Shown here: piece after piece, positions 1-12,312 of the stretch
How positions within the stretch are numbered: the first letter of the stretch is position 1
How the letters are laid out: each line of letters opens with the position of its first letter
From: Diplosphaera chodatii
Lineage: Eukaryota; Chlorophyta; Trebouxiophyceae; Prasiolales; Stichococcaceae
Assembly (NCBI GenBank): GCA_032358165.1
Contig: JAALGY010000057.1
Location: 2,108,001-2,172,000 of the forward strand
Length of the DNA: 64,000 bases
Direction of reading: 5' to 3'
Notes under the pieces: generated by a model
What the model was told of the DNA's origin: nothing
The model's input: only the letters and a program-made list of their open reading frames with translations
Database searches by the model: none
Made by a program: the position numbers and the translations under genes

Positions 1-96
1 TTGGCCAACATTACTCCTGTTGCAACCTGTCCAGCCTCATGCAAGGCGGACTGACAGCACTGCAAGGCTCAGTGCAGCACTTGCAGGTCCCACTGA

Positions 97-1427
97 CTAG
101 GTTGACGTGCTGGGTGCAGACTCATTTACCTGGTTATCGGGTAATGTAGAGGCCGGCAGCTGCGCTGGTGTCTTTGCCTTGACGGCATCCAGGCGTCGCG
201 ACATCCAGGACAGACGCTTGCGCCAGTCGTCCATCGTCGGATTGAGCGCCTGCAGGCCGGTGCGTGACTGTATGCGCCAGCAATCACTGGCCAAGGCCAT
301 GCTTGCGGCCTGGTAATAACGGAGGCTCTTGCTCGCAAGTAGCACTGACAAGCAGGTTTCAGCAGGCTATCTTAGGCCATAACGGTCACAAGGGCGTACC
401 GCGGTCAGCTGTGACATGTCGTTCACGACCTTGCGCAGGCTGTTACCCGTGGACTGCTGCACTGTCTCCAGGGGTCGTGTCAGGCCCCCAGTGGTCAGCC
501 CCCCCAGCGTGTTGACCGAGCGGCCCAGCGCAGTGAACTCGCGGCTGGCGGCTGCAACCTCCGGCATGGTCAGATCAACCTCTGCCTGTAGGACATACAA
601 GAATAGGAGTCTGCCAACATGGCGCCTACAAACGACGCTGCTGATGGAAACCGACGAATGTGACTTCAAATCTTTCGTCCCGAATGCTCCGACCTGAAAC
701 TTGAGGGCGGCGCGGTCCCACTCCAGGGCTGCCTCCTCGAGCTCTTTCGCAGCTCGCTCTGTGGCGAGAGACGCCCTCGCAAGGCTCTGCATGGTCACAC
801 CATGCCATCTGCACTTGACTTCCACTGACTTGTGACCATGAACCGGTGCATGAACCATCATCAGCAGCATCAACTGTTGATCCATGGTGGGCAGGATGTG
901 GTGCTACAGGACCCACCCGCAGCACCGGCCGGATTGCAAGGCTGACGGCTGTGATCGTTGCACAAATGCTCATGATGGTGGTGCAGACCTGCATGCGATC
1001 GGATGCTGTTATGTGCCTGATGCAGTGAGGAGGTGGACTGTGCATATGCACACAGGCTTGTAGCGTACGCAATCAAACGTCGCACCAGAAGCAGCGCTGC
1101 CCAGCCTGCACCAAGGAACGTGGCTTGGGGCGCGCCACGCACGTTGTAAGCCTGCTGCGGCGGCGCAGGGTCCACGCCTAGATAAGCCTGCTGCTGTGCC
1201 TGAGGTGCTGCCGTAACAAAATCAGCCGCCTCAGCCGCATGGCTGCCACCACTGCTGCTGCGCCCCCAAAACGCCAGGGCTCTGCACAGAAGCACACAGT
1301 ACAGGATTTGACACTGCTGCGAGCATTGTCAACGTGCCATCCCGATTGATTATGCCTGCAAGCTAGAGGTTCATGACGTGCCATTCCACCTGCAGCTGCG
1401 GCGGGGGTGCCGAGGTGGTGATAGCAT
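97..1427 (-). CDS. Plastid-type single-pass membrane protein with coiled coil (DUF948-like), function unknown
   Basis: I do not recognise a named family with certainty. The joined exons read as an N-terminal peptide starting MLSPPRHPRRSC (ATG at 1425-1427), rich in Arg/Ser like a plastid transit peptide. A Gln/Ala/Pro linker follows, then one membrane helix (AALLL joined to VCTTIMSICATITAVSLAI). Next come charged helices (ATERAAKELEEAALEWDRAA near 710-780; TMPEVAAASREFTALGRSVN near 510-570) and a C-terminal helix with a Ser/Pro tail. This order of one TM followed by long amphipathic helices resembles DUF948-type proteins of cyanobacteria and plastids. That placement is inference. The first splice is phase-consistent (AG/gtggaa to gcag/A). 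The last intron, around 340-400, has a weak donor, so the C-terminal join is uncertain. Confidence 0.5.
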
Positions 1428-2256
1428 CACGTTTGATGTTTGCTTGGAGTCACGGCCTGTATTGCTGGCTGAGACCACTCCTTTCAGCCGTGCATGACGT
1501 TTGCCTGATGGTGGCCGAGGCCACAGCGGATTGGCAAACATGCATGCATGCGGCGTCATACTGAGCATGGGTCACAATCAAAAGGCAAGCGGCATGTGTT
1601 TCATCATCACGACAAGCTGCTGTCGCCAGCAATCTGTCTTCGGTCCTCTGCTGTGATGCAGATCCTGTCAAAACAGCACACTATCGGAGGCCGGACTCTG
1701 GCAGGTGCAGGTGTCAAATCGCAGTGAGCCAGCCAAGATTGTGGCTGCTGCAACCAAGTGATCGCGATGCAGCAGCAAGTAGTGCAACACATACGGTGCA
1801 ATCTGGGTTGAATAGCCTTCGGAGCACTGCTCGGCAAGTCATCACAGATAGACTCGGCAGCCTTAGTCATCCTCCATGTTGAGGACTGTCGAAGATCGGC
1901 CTCAGCTCGCCAGCACTTCTGGAGTGTCGCCCACAACACTCTGCACAAGATCCGTCATGACTGCAAGCAGATTGCAGCGAATGCCCTCACGCCGTGCAAT
2001 GTGTCAAGCACACTGACATGATCACGCTCCTGCATTCCACCCGCTGAAAACTGCGAGGTAGGGGACACGCAGAAGCAAACGTCGAATTTGACCGCTCATA
2101 TTAGTGCTCGGTGTCGTGTCGTCTTGACCTGCTTGTCAACACAGATTGACTGTACACATGGAGCAGCCGCTTGCGGCCAGTTGCCAGACTTGAGCAAAAC
2201 GCTTGAACTCTCCTTGTGACTGTGCAGGCGGCTGTGTGCCAAAGCAGCCAATCGTC
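1428..2256. promoter_or_regulatory. Divergent intergenic region
   Basis: This spacer separates two divergently transcribed genes: the TM protein on the minus strand and the FUS-like RNA-binding protein on the plus strand. It presumably holds both promoters and 5' UTRs. It carries the palindromic run tgcatgcatg at 1541-1550. I see no TATA box or conserved reading frame. Confidence 0.35.
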
Positions 2257-5200
2257 ATGGCATACAACCCCGAGACCATGTCGTTTGAGCTGGGCGACAA
2301 CGACTGCGACATGGTGTATGTCAGCGGCCTGCCGCCTGATGCAACAGAGGCCGACATTGCAGAGCACTTCGGCTCCATTGGCGTCGTCAAGTTTGATCAG
2401 AAAAAGAAAAAGCACAAGATCTGGATGTACCACGACAAAATGACCGGCGCTCCTAAGGGCGACTGCACAGTCACATACGAAGGTGCAAGCCTGGTGTGAA
2501 AACCAGCAGGGGCTTCCATGAGAACGGTGTGGCCTTGACACCTGCTGGTGTTTGACCAGCGGCAACATGGTATCAGTGACTGACATGCTTCCGTGTGCGG
2601 CATGCAGACCCATTCAGTGCCAGCTCCGCAGTGTCCTGGTTCAATGGGAAGGAGTGGAAAGGTGTGCACTGCATGTTTGCTCCGGCCACGATGGTCAAGC
2701 TGCTTATAGTCAAATTTCTGCACCTCAGCGACAGCAATTATGCTATGATGCCTGCAGGTGCCACACTCGCCGTCAAAATTGCTGACAAAAAGCCCAGGTG
2801 GGTGTGCAGATGTCCATGTCAGACTGTGGACCAGATGTGGTGACTGGATGTGAGCGTCCAACCCTGTTTGCCAGCTGCATCTTGCAGAACGCAAGTGTGT
2901 GCTGTGCCCTGCGTCTCGCAGCCAATTTGAGATGCGTGGCCGGGGTCGTGGCGGCGGCGGCGGCGGCTTTGGTGGCGGGCCAGGCGGGGACTTTGATGGC
3001 GGCGGCCGGGGCCGTGGACGCGGCAGGGGCGGGGGAGACATGGGAGGGTTTGGCGGCAGGCCCCCTGCGCCTGGGCCGCCCATGCATCAGCGGTACGGCC
3101 CTTGATGCAACTCAGGGTTGAGAGCAGCAGTGCTGTCATGCTGTCACCACATGTTGTGTTTGCAGCCGTTTGCATCGGCAGCGGAAACGGTCTCTGCTCG
3201 TCTGTTCCCGTGCAGGCCGCCCGATGGCTTTGGGCATGGGGCGCCGCCGCCCAGCATGCCACCGCCGCCAGGCCCACCCATGCCAGGCCCCCCTGCAGCG
3301 GCACAGCCGTACAACCCTGCGGAGCTGCCGGGGATGCTGGCCCCAGCCCCTGCGCTGGACCCTGCCGCGGGAGGCGCACCGCTGCCGCCGCCGCCGGGCA
3401 GCCAGCAGCCGCCGATGCAGCAGCAGCCCCCGGATGGCAGCGGCGACTTTGGCGGCGCGGCGCCTGGGATGGCCCCGCCACAGCAGCAGTTTGATGGAGC
3501 GGGCCCGTCTGGTGGCCAGGTGCTGACCGCTGTGATGTGAAGCACTGCACGGATGTCAACTGTGTCGTCCACCATGGACCACATAGTGCTGCAGCCATGC
3601 AGGCTGCTGTGGGCGCCTTCTTGCTCAGCAAGCCAACACATCTGGCTTGTGTTCACTGCCAACAGGGCTGCACAAGTGTGTTGAGATATGCAAGCGCGAT
3701 TCTGCAGGGGCGCGGCGGTGGCATTGCGCCGCCAAAGGAGATGCGGGACGGCGACTGGCCATGCCCCAGCTGCGGCAACATCAACTTCAGCTTCAGGTGG
3801 GGACGGCACTGTGCGATGGTATGGCGGTGCTCTCTGGGGTTCTGGGCATGACAACGTGTGCACAAAGGCGAACGCACCAGCCAGCAGCAGCATCAGCAGG
3901 ATGCTTTGCAGGGGATGACTCACAGCTGCTTCGTGACGCAGGGGCAAGTGCAACAAGTGCGGCACGGTCAAGCCAGGCGGTGCTGGCGGCGGCGGCGGCG
4001 GTGGTCGTGGGGACGGTGGCGATGGCGGCCGTGGGCGCGGCAGGGGTCGGGGCCGCACGTCAGCTGCGCCCCAGGGGCCGCCAGGCAAGCACCCTGCAAC
4101 CGCAGGCAGCCTTTGCACCGGGTTCACAGCAGGCAGGACATATAGACGACTCCTGCTCTCTTCTGCCTTTTTGGGCAGAATCTGCAGTTTGTGGCATGAT
4201 CATCATTCTTGAGACAGTTTTGTCCGTTGCCGCAGGGCTGTTCAAGGAGGGCGACTGGACATGCCCTGGCTGTGGCAATGGCAACTGGGCCCGGCGCGAC
4301 AAGTGCAACATGTGCAACACACCCAAGGTATGCCACTATGCCCACCTCGTATTGACAACTGCCGTTTGCTCCAACGAAGGACAGCTGATGTTGTCAGATG
4401 CTATTTGCGCTGCTGCCTTGATGATCTCGTTCGACTTACTGTACATGAGGACTTTGCTGCCTCCCAAACGCTGCTGATGTCCCCCTGCGTGTGCGTCGGC
4501 AGCCGGGCACGGTGGACACCAACCGGGAGGGCGTGGGCGGCGGCTTCAGGGAGCTGGACGAGGAGGAGGCGGCGGAGGCGCGCCGCCGCCGCGAGCAGTT
4601 CGAGAACGACGACACCGGCATGTGCGAACTTGCTCTACCTGCTGGAGCACGACCCAGGGTCCGATATGCCTGCCTGTCAAGTGCACGTCCATCAGCAGCA
4701 ACGCGTGCGCTGCACACCTTGCCACAGACGTGCAAGGCTTTGCAGACGACGAGCAGGAAGTGTGGAACCAGAGACAACACCAGGCCTGCTGCTTTCATCG
4801 AGGATGTTTTCTGCATCCGCACACTGACGTGACATCAGCCTTGCCGTCTTCAGGTATGACGACTTTGGGCGGCTGAAAAAAAAGTTCCGGGCGGGCGCAG
4901 ACGATCGCAAAGCACGGGAAGCCGCCGCACTGGCTCGCCTGCATGGCTTGGTATGTGCCTCGATCTGACCTGAGCATCGCGTGTTGTGAGGTCACAGATG
5001 TTGTCACGGCATTCGGATCGGGTGCAGCCTGCTGAGTTTCCAGCTCACAGCGTGCAAGTTATCAGGCATGGTCGCAGCAACCAAGCTCCACCTGCCAACC
5101 TGTACTACAGGTGGGTGTTGGAGGAGAATCAGGCCAGGCGGCAGCAGACGACGACCAAGCAAAGGGCGAGCGCGAGCCCCGCACAAAGGTGCGGGATGAC

Positions 5201-5688
5201 ATCAGTCAGGTTGTGGCAGCAAGCAACCATCGTGTCACAACAGCTTGCCCAGACAAGGGCTGAAGATACTCAAAACCAGTGGCGTGGTTGTGAATGCTGT
5301 TGGCACAGGGAAACAACTTTTTTTTTGTATTTTTGTGAATCAAGGGAATTGTGTGCAAATGCCAGGGTGTGCCATCTCTTTTGCCAGAATCCCAACAGCA
5401 CCCAGCGTTCTGCTGCCTGCATGTCCGCAGGATGATGACAGAGACAGGGACCGCGGCAGGGACCGGGACAGGGACAGGGACCGTGATCGTGACAGGGCCA
5501 GAGACGCGGACCGCGCCCGGGACAGGGACAGGGACAGGGACAGAGATAGGGAGCGCAGCAGCCGCGGCGACAGGGACCGGCGGGGCAGCAGCAGGGACAG
5601 GGATAGGGGCACCGAACGGCGGGGCGGCAGCAGGGACAGGGACAGGGACCGTCGTGGCAGCAGCAGAGACCGGGACCGCAGGCATTAG
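2257..5688 (+). CDS. FUS/TAF15-like RNA-binding protein (RRM, RGG, two RanBP2 zinc fingers, RD-repeat tail)
   Basis: This is a predicted nuclear FET/TAF15-like RNA-binding protein. The ATG at 2257 opens an RRM ([20 protein letters not shown]). It continues in an exon near 2590-2660 ([18 protein letters not shown]) and ends near 2800 ([12 protein letters not shown]), with phases matching at each junction. An RGG/GGG box lies at about 2930-3100, followed by a Pro/Gln-rich stretch to 3530. Two RanBP2 zinc fingers follow: [17 protein letters not shown] near 3750 with its second Cys pair near 3950, and [20 protein letters not shown] near 4250-4310. After them come an acidic/basic helix (about 4500-4620) and [12 protein letters not shown] (about 4855-4890). 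The latter resembles the segment after the fingers of the splicing factor ZRANB2. The C-terminus (5431-5688) is an Arg-Asp dipeptide repeat. Family assignment is strong; exact exon edges in the 4.9-5.4 kb part are uncertain. Confidence 0.85.
5431..5670 (+). repeat. Coding GGGACA-type repeat (Arg-Asp dipeptides)
   Basis: An imperfect hexanucleotide repeat of gggaca/gggacc encodes runs of Asp-Arg at the C-terminus of the FUS-like protein. Interruptions such as RGSSRD show it is imperfect. RD/RS-like tails are typical of splicing-associated proteins. The array is prone to length variation. Confidence 0.8.
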
Positions 5689-6540
5689 ATTGCTGCGGCC
5701 GCCAGCTCAGTGGCCAACCCAAGCCTCAGTTTGGGTTGGGATCCAGTTTGCAATGACCAGCACAAACAGTAGACTGGCATGGATGTGCCGCCTTGGATGC
5801 GGCGGCGGCGCCAAGTGTGTCACTGCTGAACTGTATGGACGGCAAACCAATCAAAACACCGTATACACTATGTTACATGTGCAAATGACAGGCACCACTG
5901 ATCTGCTCCGACAACAGTTGTCCGTGATATACAAAGGCAGCGTATCTAGCTCTAGGTGCTGCCAGCACAAATCCAGAAGCCTACACATCCAGAACAGCAA
6001 CTCCACAACAGCAAAGAAGGACACATTGAAGTTGTAGTCGTGACGGTGGCACCCTCCCGCTTGAATGTCAACACGAATGACTTGATGTGTGGATCTGCCT
6101 GGCACGTGTGTGCTGATGTGCAGCCTGCCGAGTTGGGTCAAATGCATACATCGAGCAGATACGCGCCCAGCTCTGACGCGCCGCTATCAAACATGTACAG
6201 CTTTACCTCACCCAGCAGGAGGCAACCCCCTGAGCTTGCCACCAGGCTCGGCTGCAGACTGAATTGCTGTCATAGTACAGGCAATAGCTATGCTGGTGCT
6301 GAATCTGCGTCTGAACTGGCAGCTGCCCGGTGCGGCACCTTGCTACAGGTACAGTGCTGCCACAGCCTTTCACTTCTTGTCCAGGGCGACGCAGCTGGGC
6401 TGTGCGTAGCAGCGGCGGGGATGTTGCGAGTGGTGGCAGGCGCCACACACCTGCCTCTTGCTTGACAACCGCTACCTCTGCTGGCAGACTGCCGCCATTG
6501 CTAAACCCCCTCGCCGGCTGCGGACTTCGCTAAGGCAAGC
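5689..6540. other. Convergent intergenic region
   Basis: This spacer lies between the 3' ends of the FUS-like gene (+) and the telobox MYB gene (-). It should contain both 3' UTRs. No frame in it shows recognisable protein homology and I see no strong structured element. Confidence 0.3.
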
Positions 6541-9107
6541 TCATGTGCGGCGGCCGCGGGGGCGCGATCGGGAGGAGGCTGCAGCACGGGCCTCGCCTGC
6601 AGGAGACAAGATGCTTTGGCCTGCCCACGTATCGGCACCCCGGAAAGTCGCACACTCTACGCATCGAACCAGGGCAGAAGCTCATGCATATATCCTGCAC
6701 CAGGGGTGTGATCTGCCGGTCGGCCTGTATGAGAGTGCCCGAGTGTCCTTGCGCATCGCATCACCGACAGTGTGAGAAGCACAGCAGGAACACGGAAGTT
6801 GACTCACCGGCAGCAGCGCGCTGCTGGCCTGCCAGGGTGAGGGCGCGCACGCGCTCCAGGATCTCCATGGACGGCGACTCGCGCTTCTTGTCCACACGTG
6901 CAGCCGCCTGCGGAGCAGCGCAGATGCTGGCTTCAGTAGCCGACCTTCAGCAGCGCAACATGCGGCCGGGGATCGTGCTGCTTCGCCACAGGTGAAGAGT
7001 GCCTCACGAGACCTCCAAATGGCCTGGCCATGGTTGTCGGCCGCCAATGAGCGGGCATGACCTGGTGGTTTCGCCAAGAGTTGGAGCCCGCTTGTGCAGC
7101 GACCAGCTTGGCACCAGCCAGCACTTGAAAGTACTGTACAGACTGGAAGGCAGGTGAAGTGATGTCACTGCAGCAGGGCAGGCCAGCATGCAGCGGCCGG
7201 TTCAGCAAGCAGATGACAAGCAGGGCGGCGCACCAGCTCGGGGGGCAGCTCGGCGATGCGCAGCAGGTTGCGCCACTTGTCCTTGAGGTCCACCGCGGAG
7301 CGCTGCGCGATGGCGGGGTGGCCCAGGCGCTTGATGTCCTGCCAGTGGCCCGCGCCGCCGCACGCCTCCACCCCGTCCACCAGCGCCTCCGTCTCCTCCC
7401 GCGTCCTGTGGTGAGAAGCGCTGGCATGGTATACTGCGCAACACGTTTTTGTGACCTGATGGTAGCTGTCATGGGAACTGAGGACTCACACACTCGTCTT
7501 GCGGTAGCACTACTGCATTCTGGTGCAAGGAAGATGAGCGTGAAGATGAGCTGTGCCCTGACAGCAAATCTGGCAGTCAGGTTCTCATGTGGGCACGTCA
7601 GCCACACTACAGCTGCAAATATGTCGACTCACAAGCGCGTTCAGCAGGTTGGCAGCGGGGCGCACCAGGGGTTGTGCTGCTTGCGGCGCTGGTTGAAGTC
7701 GGCGTCGGCGCCGTCCCGCAGCGCTGCCGGCGGCTGCACCACCCGCCTGCGCTTGCTGAGCGCGCCGCTGCCGGGGCGGCCCAGCAGCACCGGGCCCGGC
7801 CCCCCCGCAGCGCCGCCGCCGGCGCAGCGCTCCCGGTCCCGCCCGCCGTCCGGCGCCCCGGCCTCGGGCGAAGAGTCCCGCAGCAGGTGGCCGCTCGGCC
7901 GCACGACGCGCCCGGAGCGCGACTTCAGGAAGCCGCCGGCCGTGGGCAGCGACTTCGGAGTGAAGCTGAAGCCGGCTCTGGACTCGCGCGGCGGCGTGGC
8001 GCCGTGCCGGTTGCCAAACCGCCCGGCGCCGCCAGCGGTGTACGACGCCGGCCGCAGCGGCCCCGAGCCCTGGTGCCGCAGGGGGGGCCCGTAGCCTGCC
8101 GGCGAGCCGCCGCTGTCGGCGGGGCTGTCGCTGCTGCCGCCGAACGCGCCGTGGTTGCTGCCGCCCCCGGGCGTGCCCGCTGGTGAGCTGCGGCCGCTGC
8201 CGTCGCTGGCCTTCTCCTCCGAGTCGCTGGTCGCCTCCCCGGCAAAGACGCTGTAGTCGATGCGGCAGGGCAGGCGGGCAGAGGTGCGCCTGGGGGGCGG
8301 GGCGGTGTGCGCGCGCTGCTGCAGCAGCAGGCCCGCGTCGCCGCGCGCCACGCTGAGGGTCGGCGACTGCAGCGGCAGGTGGCCCGGCGCGGGGGCCACC
8401 GCCTGGTGCGCGCTGAAGTCGTACATGAGCGGCGCCGGCTCCGCCTTGGAGCGCTGCTGGTGGGCGGGCGCTGCGGGGTGGCCGGCGCCCCAGGCGGGCA
8501 CCGAGGCGCTGAGCTGCTGCCTGCCGGCGTGGCCCCGGAGCTGCATGCCCCAGTGCCCCGCGGACGGCTGGCTGCCAAACTGCTGCTGCTGCTGGTGATG
8601 GTGGTCAAAGGGCTGCTGCGCCAAGTACAAGGGGTCACTGCCGCCCAGCTCATGGCCGTCGAAAGGCTGCAAGGCTGCAGTCGGGCCATCCGCCCAGCTG
8701 CTGCTGTAGTGCGCCGCAGGAGGCGCCACCGGCATCCAAGCAGCCTGATGCTGCTGCGGCTGCTGCTGCCAGCCGGGTGCCGACCAGGCCTGCTGCTGCA
8801 GCTGATGCTGCTGGTATTGGTGTTGCGGTTGTTGGTAGTGGACGGGCACGTGCGGCTGCTGCTGTATTTGCTGTTGCAGCAGGAAGCCCTGCTGCGCCTG
8901 CTGTGGGGAGTGGAGATGCAGCGAGTCTAGGTCAACGCCCACCGGAGGCACATCAGGCAGGAGGTCCATGTCGACATGCGCATCTTGCAGCTCGTCCACG
9001 CCGTCCATGTGGAACAGCATGTCGAGGCTCTGGTCCGTCGCTGCGTGGTGGGCCGGTGCCCCTTGTACCGGCTGGGGTGGCGTATGCAGATGGTAGTCCG
9101 GCACCAT
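6541..9107 (-). CDS. Telobox MYB (TRF-like) DNA-binding protein
   Basis: This is a predicted nuclear DNA-binding protein of the plant telomere-repeat-binding/TRFL type. One long exon (about 9107 to 7655) begins MVPDYHLHTPPQPVQG. It encodes a Gln/His-rich segment (8570-8930), a low-complexity Ser/Gly/Pro region, and an Arg-rich end, RRKQHNPW. The W codon is split by an intron. The next exon (about 7407-7255) supplies the MYB repeat TREETEALVDGVEACGGAGH and the diagnostic telobox VDLKDKWRNL (about 7270-7300). A third exon encodes VDKKRESPSMEILERVRALT (about 6810-6900). A last short exon ends in SRSRPRGRRT and stop at 6541. All junction phases agree. The MYB domain is C-terminal, as in TRF-family proteins. 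The start is the first clear ATG of the coding exon; an upstream exon cannot be excluded. Confidence 0.82.
8570..8930 (-). repeat. Coding poly-Gln (CAG/CAA) tract in the telobox MYB gene
   Basis: The minus strand here is dense in CAG and CAA codons and encodes alternating Gln/His/Pro runs. The plus strand reads as ctgctgctg. The tract keeps the long open frame, so it is coding low complexity rather than an intergenic satellite. Such Gln-rich segments often act as activation or condensation regions. Confidence 0.7.
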
Positions 9108-10286
9108 TGTCCCTGTTGACGTCCAACTGTTGCTGTTGTTGGCGCCCTGCGGTGCTGTGCTTGCGTGTGCTGCCGCGCCCAGACAGCCGTCTACCTGCGG
9201 CAGTGCCAGACGAATGGTACGATGACAGGGAGTCTGGCACTCAAACCTGGCGGCCCGGCCACGCCTTATCACAGCCAGCCCCCAGCGTGTAGCATCCAGC
9301 CTCTCACACCTGTGCAGCGACACAACCTGGACGCCAACAGGCCGCTGCAACATGCGTAAGGCACAAGCAGGCCCTTTGCAGCTGCGAATGGCACTCGACC
9401 CACGGTGCTGAGCAACAAGAACGCGGTGCAGGAGCGAAAGCAAGCGCACGGCAGAGAACAGTTCGCAGGCTGATAACATGCAGCCAGCTGCATGGCACCG
9501 CGCCGCAGCCGCACCAGCTGTAACTAGCATAATGTGGCAGTGCAAGCGCGGCTGATCGCGCTGCAGCGACGGGACAGGCGTCCGCGCCCGTGTAAGTGCA
9601 CGTTCGAAACGCACACTCGCGGCATCACGGGGCGCTTGCGGCGTGCGGGTGCACCTCACCTCCATGTGCTCGTGGGCATTCAGCTGCAGGGCCTTGTTCC
9701 CATCAACCATGCCGCTGGCCACTTATGTGTCTGATGACTTGTCAATGCACGTGTTCGCTGACGAAGGATACTGTGTATCGGCGTGCTGCTGTGCTATGCC
9801 GGGAGATGGAAGTGCCATGAACGTCGGCGCTAGTCTAGGCTGACCAGCACCAGTACTGGACTCGTCGGGCGGTCCACACAACGAAGCAGGACTGGACGAA
9901 ACGAGGTGGGTCCTGCAAAAAGTGCTGCAGCACGGTAAAAGCAGCATGTTTCGACATTGATCGTATGTGTTTTACCAGTCAGTCAGAAGCACTTCACAAC
10001 CTTCACAGTCATGAATCCTCCGTTTTACACGTACTCGTAGACCACCTTGCGCAAGCTCTACATCATCAGGCAATACAGTGCGCGTCGCTTGCAACTGACA
10101 TCGGTCGTTGTGCAGTCCTCTCAGATCGACAGCTCACACGCAGTGCTTGAATCGATTATTGTCCCTAATCGCTCTCTTCTTGCCTACCGATACCTTGCTT
10201 GATCTACCCGCAAGCGTCTAGTGTACTCCTCAGCGACTGGCGCAGACTGGTAGTGCTCTTTGTTTAGCTGGCAGCATTCAAGCACC
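9108..10286. promoter_or_regulatory. Divergent intergenic region upstream of telobox MYB and SCAMP
   Basis: About 1.2 kb lies between two divergent genes. The part nearest 9108 stays open on the minus strand to 9722 but has no recognisable domain. It is probably 5' UTR or a first intron of the MYB gene. The part nearest 10286 is less GC-rich. I see no clear TATA box. Confidence 0.35.
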
Positions 10287-12312
10287 ATGCCTAAGGCTGA
10301 AAACCCATTTGCGGACAACCCCTTCACTCAGGTGCAATAGAGCATCGTTGACTTGATGCTGTTGCGGCTTGCACATTAGCTCGTAACGTGACTGAATAAG
10401 CATATTGCAGACTATGGTCACTAGAACTGGAGTTGGCAGTATGGCCGTCCACCACAGGTTTCAGTTGCCTGCAGAATGGCGCCGGAGCTGCACGAGGCGC
10501 ATGGGGCCCCAGCAGCGGCACAGCTGGCGCAGTGCCAGCATACACGACGGACGCACCAGTGCCGACAGTTTCTGCCCCGTCGGTGAGCTCTGGGCCATGC
10601 TGTAGTCGCTGATGCCGCCTGTGCTGGGATGATGTGGATGTTGACATGTAGAAGCGGACGCAGTTGTGATCGGGGTGCAACGCTGTGACAGCAGAGCATG
10701 TGCAACATTGAGTGTGATGAATTGACAGCTATAGTCTTGCGGACGCAAAGTTGTTGTGGCAATGACATGCAGGTGGCTAGCATGCCCGGCAAGGAGCGCG
10801 AGGCAGACTTCGCCAAGCGGGAAGCAGAGCTGAATGCACGGGAGGCAGAGCTCAAGCGGTGGGAGGCGGACCTGCGCAGCAGCGGCCGCCTCCGGCCCAA
10901 AAAGAACTGGCCCAAGTGCTGCCCGATCACCGTCATGGACATCAGAGGTCAGCCCCGAGCACAGCAGCATGCAGACTGCATTTAGTGTTTGGCTCCTCGC
11001 AGTGATGCACGGGTCGCGCCACCCACCTCATGCCCGGTGTGCTGCTTCGGTGTGCAGGCGAGGTGCCGAAGGAGCTGCAGGGGCTGGTGACGGCAGCCTA
11101 CTATGCCTGGCTGGTGTGTCACATGTCCATTGTCTGTTGCCATGCTGGAAGACCGGCGTGGTGGCATCCTGTGCCTTATGTCTTCCCTTCTCCATGCGCA
11201 GGGGCTATGCATCTGCCTCACCTACCAGGTTGCAGCGACAATTGTGGCACTTGCGCTCATTGATGCAAAGAAGGGGCGGTTGTCGGGGTTCATCCTTGCA
11301 GGTGCGCATGTCACGACAGCTTTGCTTGCAGTTGAGGCTGAAATCGTCAGACAATGCAGCGAAGTTCAGCATCCCCACCTCGAACCATCTCAGCCATCTG
11401 ACCCTCGGCTTGTGACGTGTGACCAGTGATCTATGCCATCATTGGCATTCCAGCGGCTTGGATGATCTGGTACATCCGGCTATACACAGCGTCCATCAAG
11501 GACAGGGCATTCACGTATGTTGCCGCTGCACCTCAAATCCTTTGTGAACTGAGCCGCAGTTGCCGTTGCACCTTCTTGACTCGCGGTGCCCTTCATGTCA
11601 ATCTTGTCGTGAGCATCTCACCACTGTGCAGATATGCCTTCTTCTTCCTGGCCTTCTGCATCCATATCTTCTGGTGCATCTGGTCAGCTATCTCGCCGCC
11701 GGTGGGTGGCTGTTCATGTCGTGCATTGTCCAGATGTGCGCTGCACAGTGTTCATGCCCAACAGCAGATGCAAAGCACGGTACCTATTTGTTTCAGCATA
11801 CTTCCAGTGCATGAGTGCCACAATGCAGATTCTCTTCAACAAGTGGAGCTATGCGGGGTGGATCACAGCCATTGTGGCAGCTCTTCCGAACAATGCAACG
11901 GTCGGCGCTGTCTACATTGTGGGCGCAGTGTGCTGGTCTATGGAGGTGAGGCTGCTGTACAGCCCAGGTTGCAGCGTAGTGCAGCATGGCAGTGTGGGCA
12001 CCTTCCTGAGCTCAGCGATGCCATGTGGAAACCTGTCCAGTTATTGAGTGGCGGGCGTACTGTGTATGCAGGCACTGTTGTCCATCTACGTGCTGCAGCG
12101 GGTGAGTCAAACAAGCACATGTGTCGCTGTTTGCGTTTAATACCGCAGTCATTGCGCGTACAAAGGTGCTGAGCAAGGGGTCGTGCCTTGACCCATAGTG
12201 CAGTTGCCTGCTGCTGCAGGTCTACTCCAACTTCCGCGGACAGGGTAAAGATACACAGCTCAGGAATGAGGCGATGCTTGCTGCCGCGACACGATCTGTG
12301 AGCCGGGTATAG
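10287..12312 (+). CDS. SCAMP: Secretory carrier-associated membrane protein (SCAMP)
   Basis: This is a four-TM membrane-traffic protein of Golgi, endosomes and plasma membrane. Exon 1 (10287-10331) encodes MPKAENPFADNPFTQ with two NPF motifs that bind EH-domain proteins. Exon 2 (10773-10947) gives the N-terminal coiled coil (READFAKREAELNAREAELK) and the conserved NWPKCCPI entry to the membrane domain. Later exons supply EVPKELQGLVTAAYYAWL, the first membrane helices (LTYQVAATIVALALIDA), VIYAIIGIPAAWMIWYIRLY, YAFFFLAFCIHIFWCIWSAI, and the last helices (PNNATVGAVYIVGAVCWSME). The cytosolic tail ends YSNFRGQGKDTQLRNEAML and SVSRV, stop at 12310-12312. The order NPF, coiled coil, four TM is full length for plant SCAMPs. 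A chlorophyte-type poly(A) signal, TGTAA, occurs at about 12479. Confidence 0.93.

Noticed and set aside
3144..4127. Long Pro-rich minus-strand frame opposite the FUS-like gene
   Set aside because: Antisense of the RGG and Pro/Gln-rich exons. Long frames on the opposite strand are expected from GGC/GCC codon bias.
7925..8689. Long Arg/Ser/Pro-rich frame overlapping the telobox MYB exon
   Set aside because: It is the off-frame shadow of the GC-rich MYB coding exon; the true frame continues into the MYB domain by splicing.
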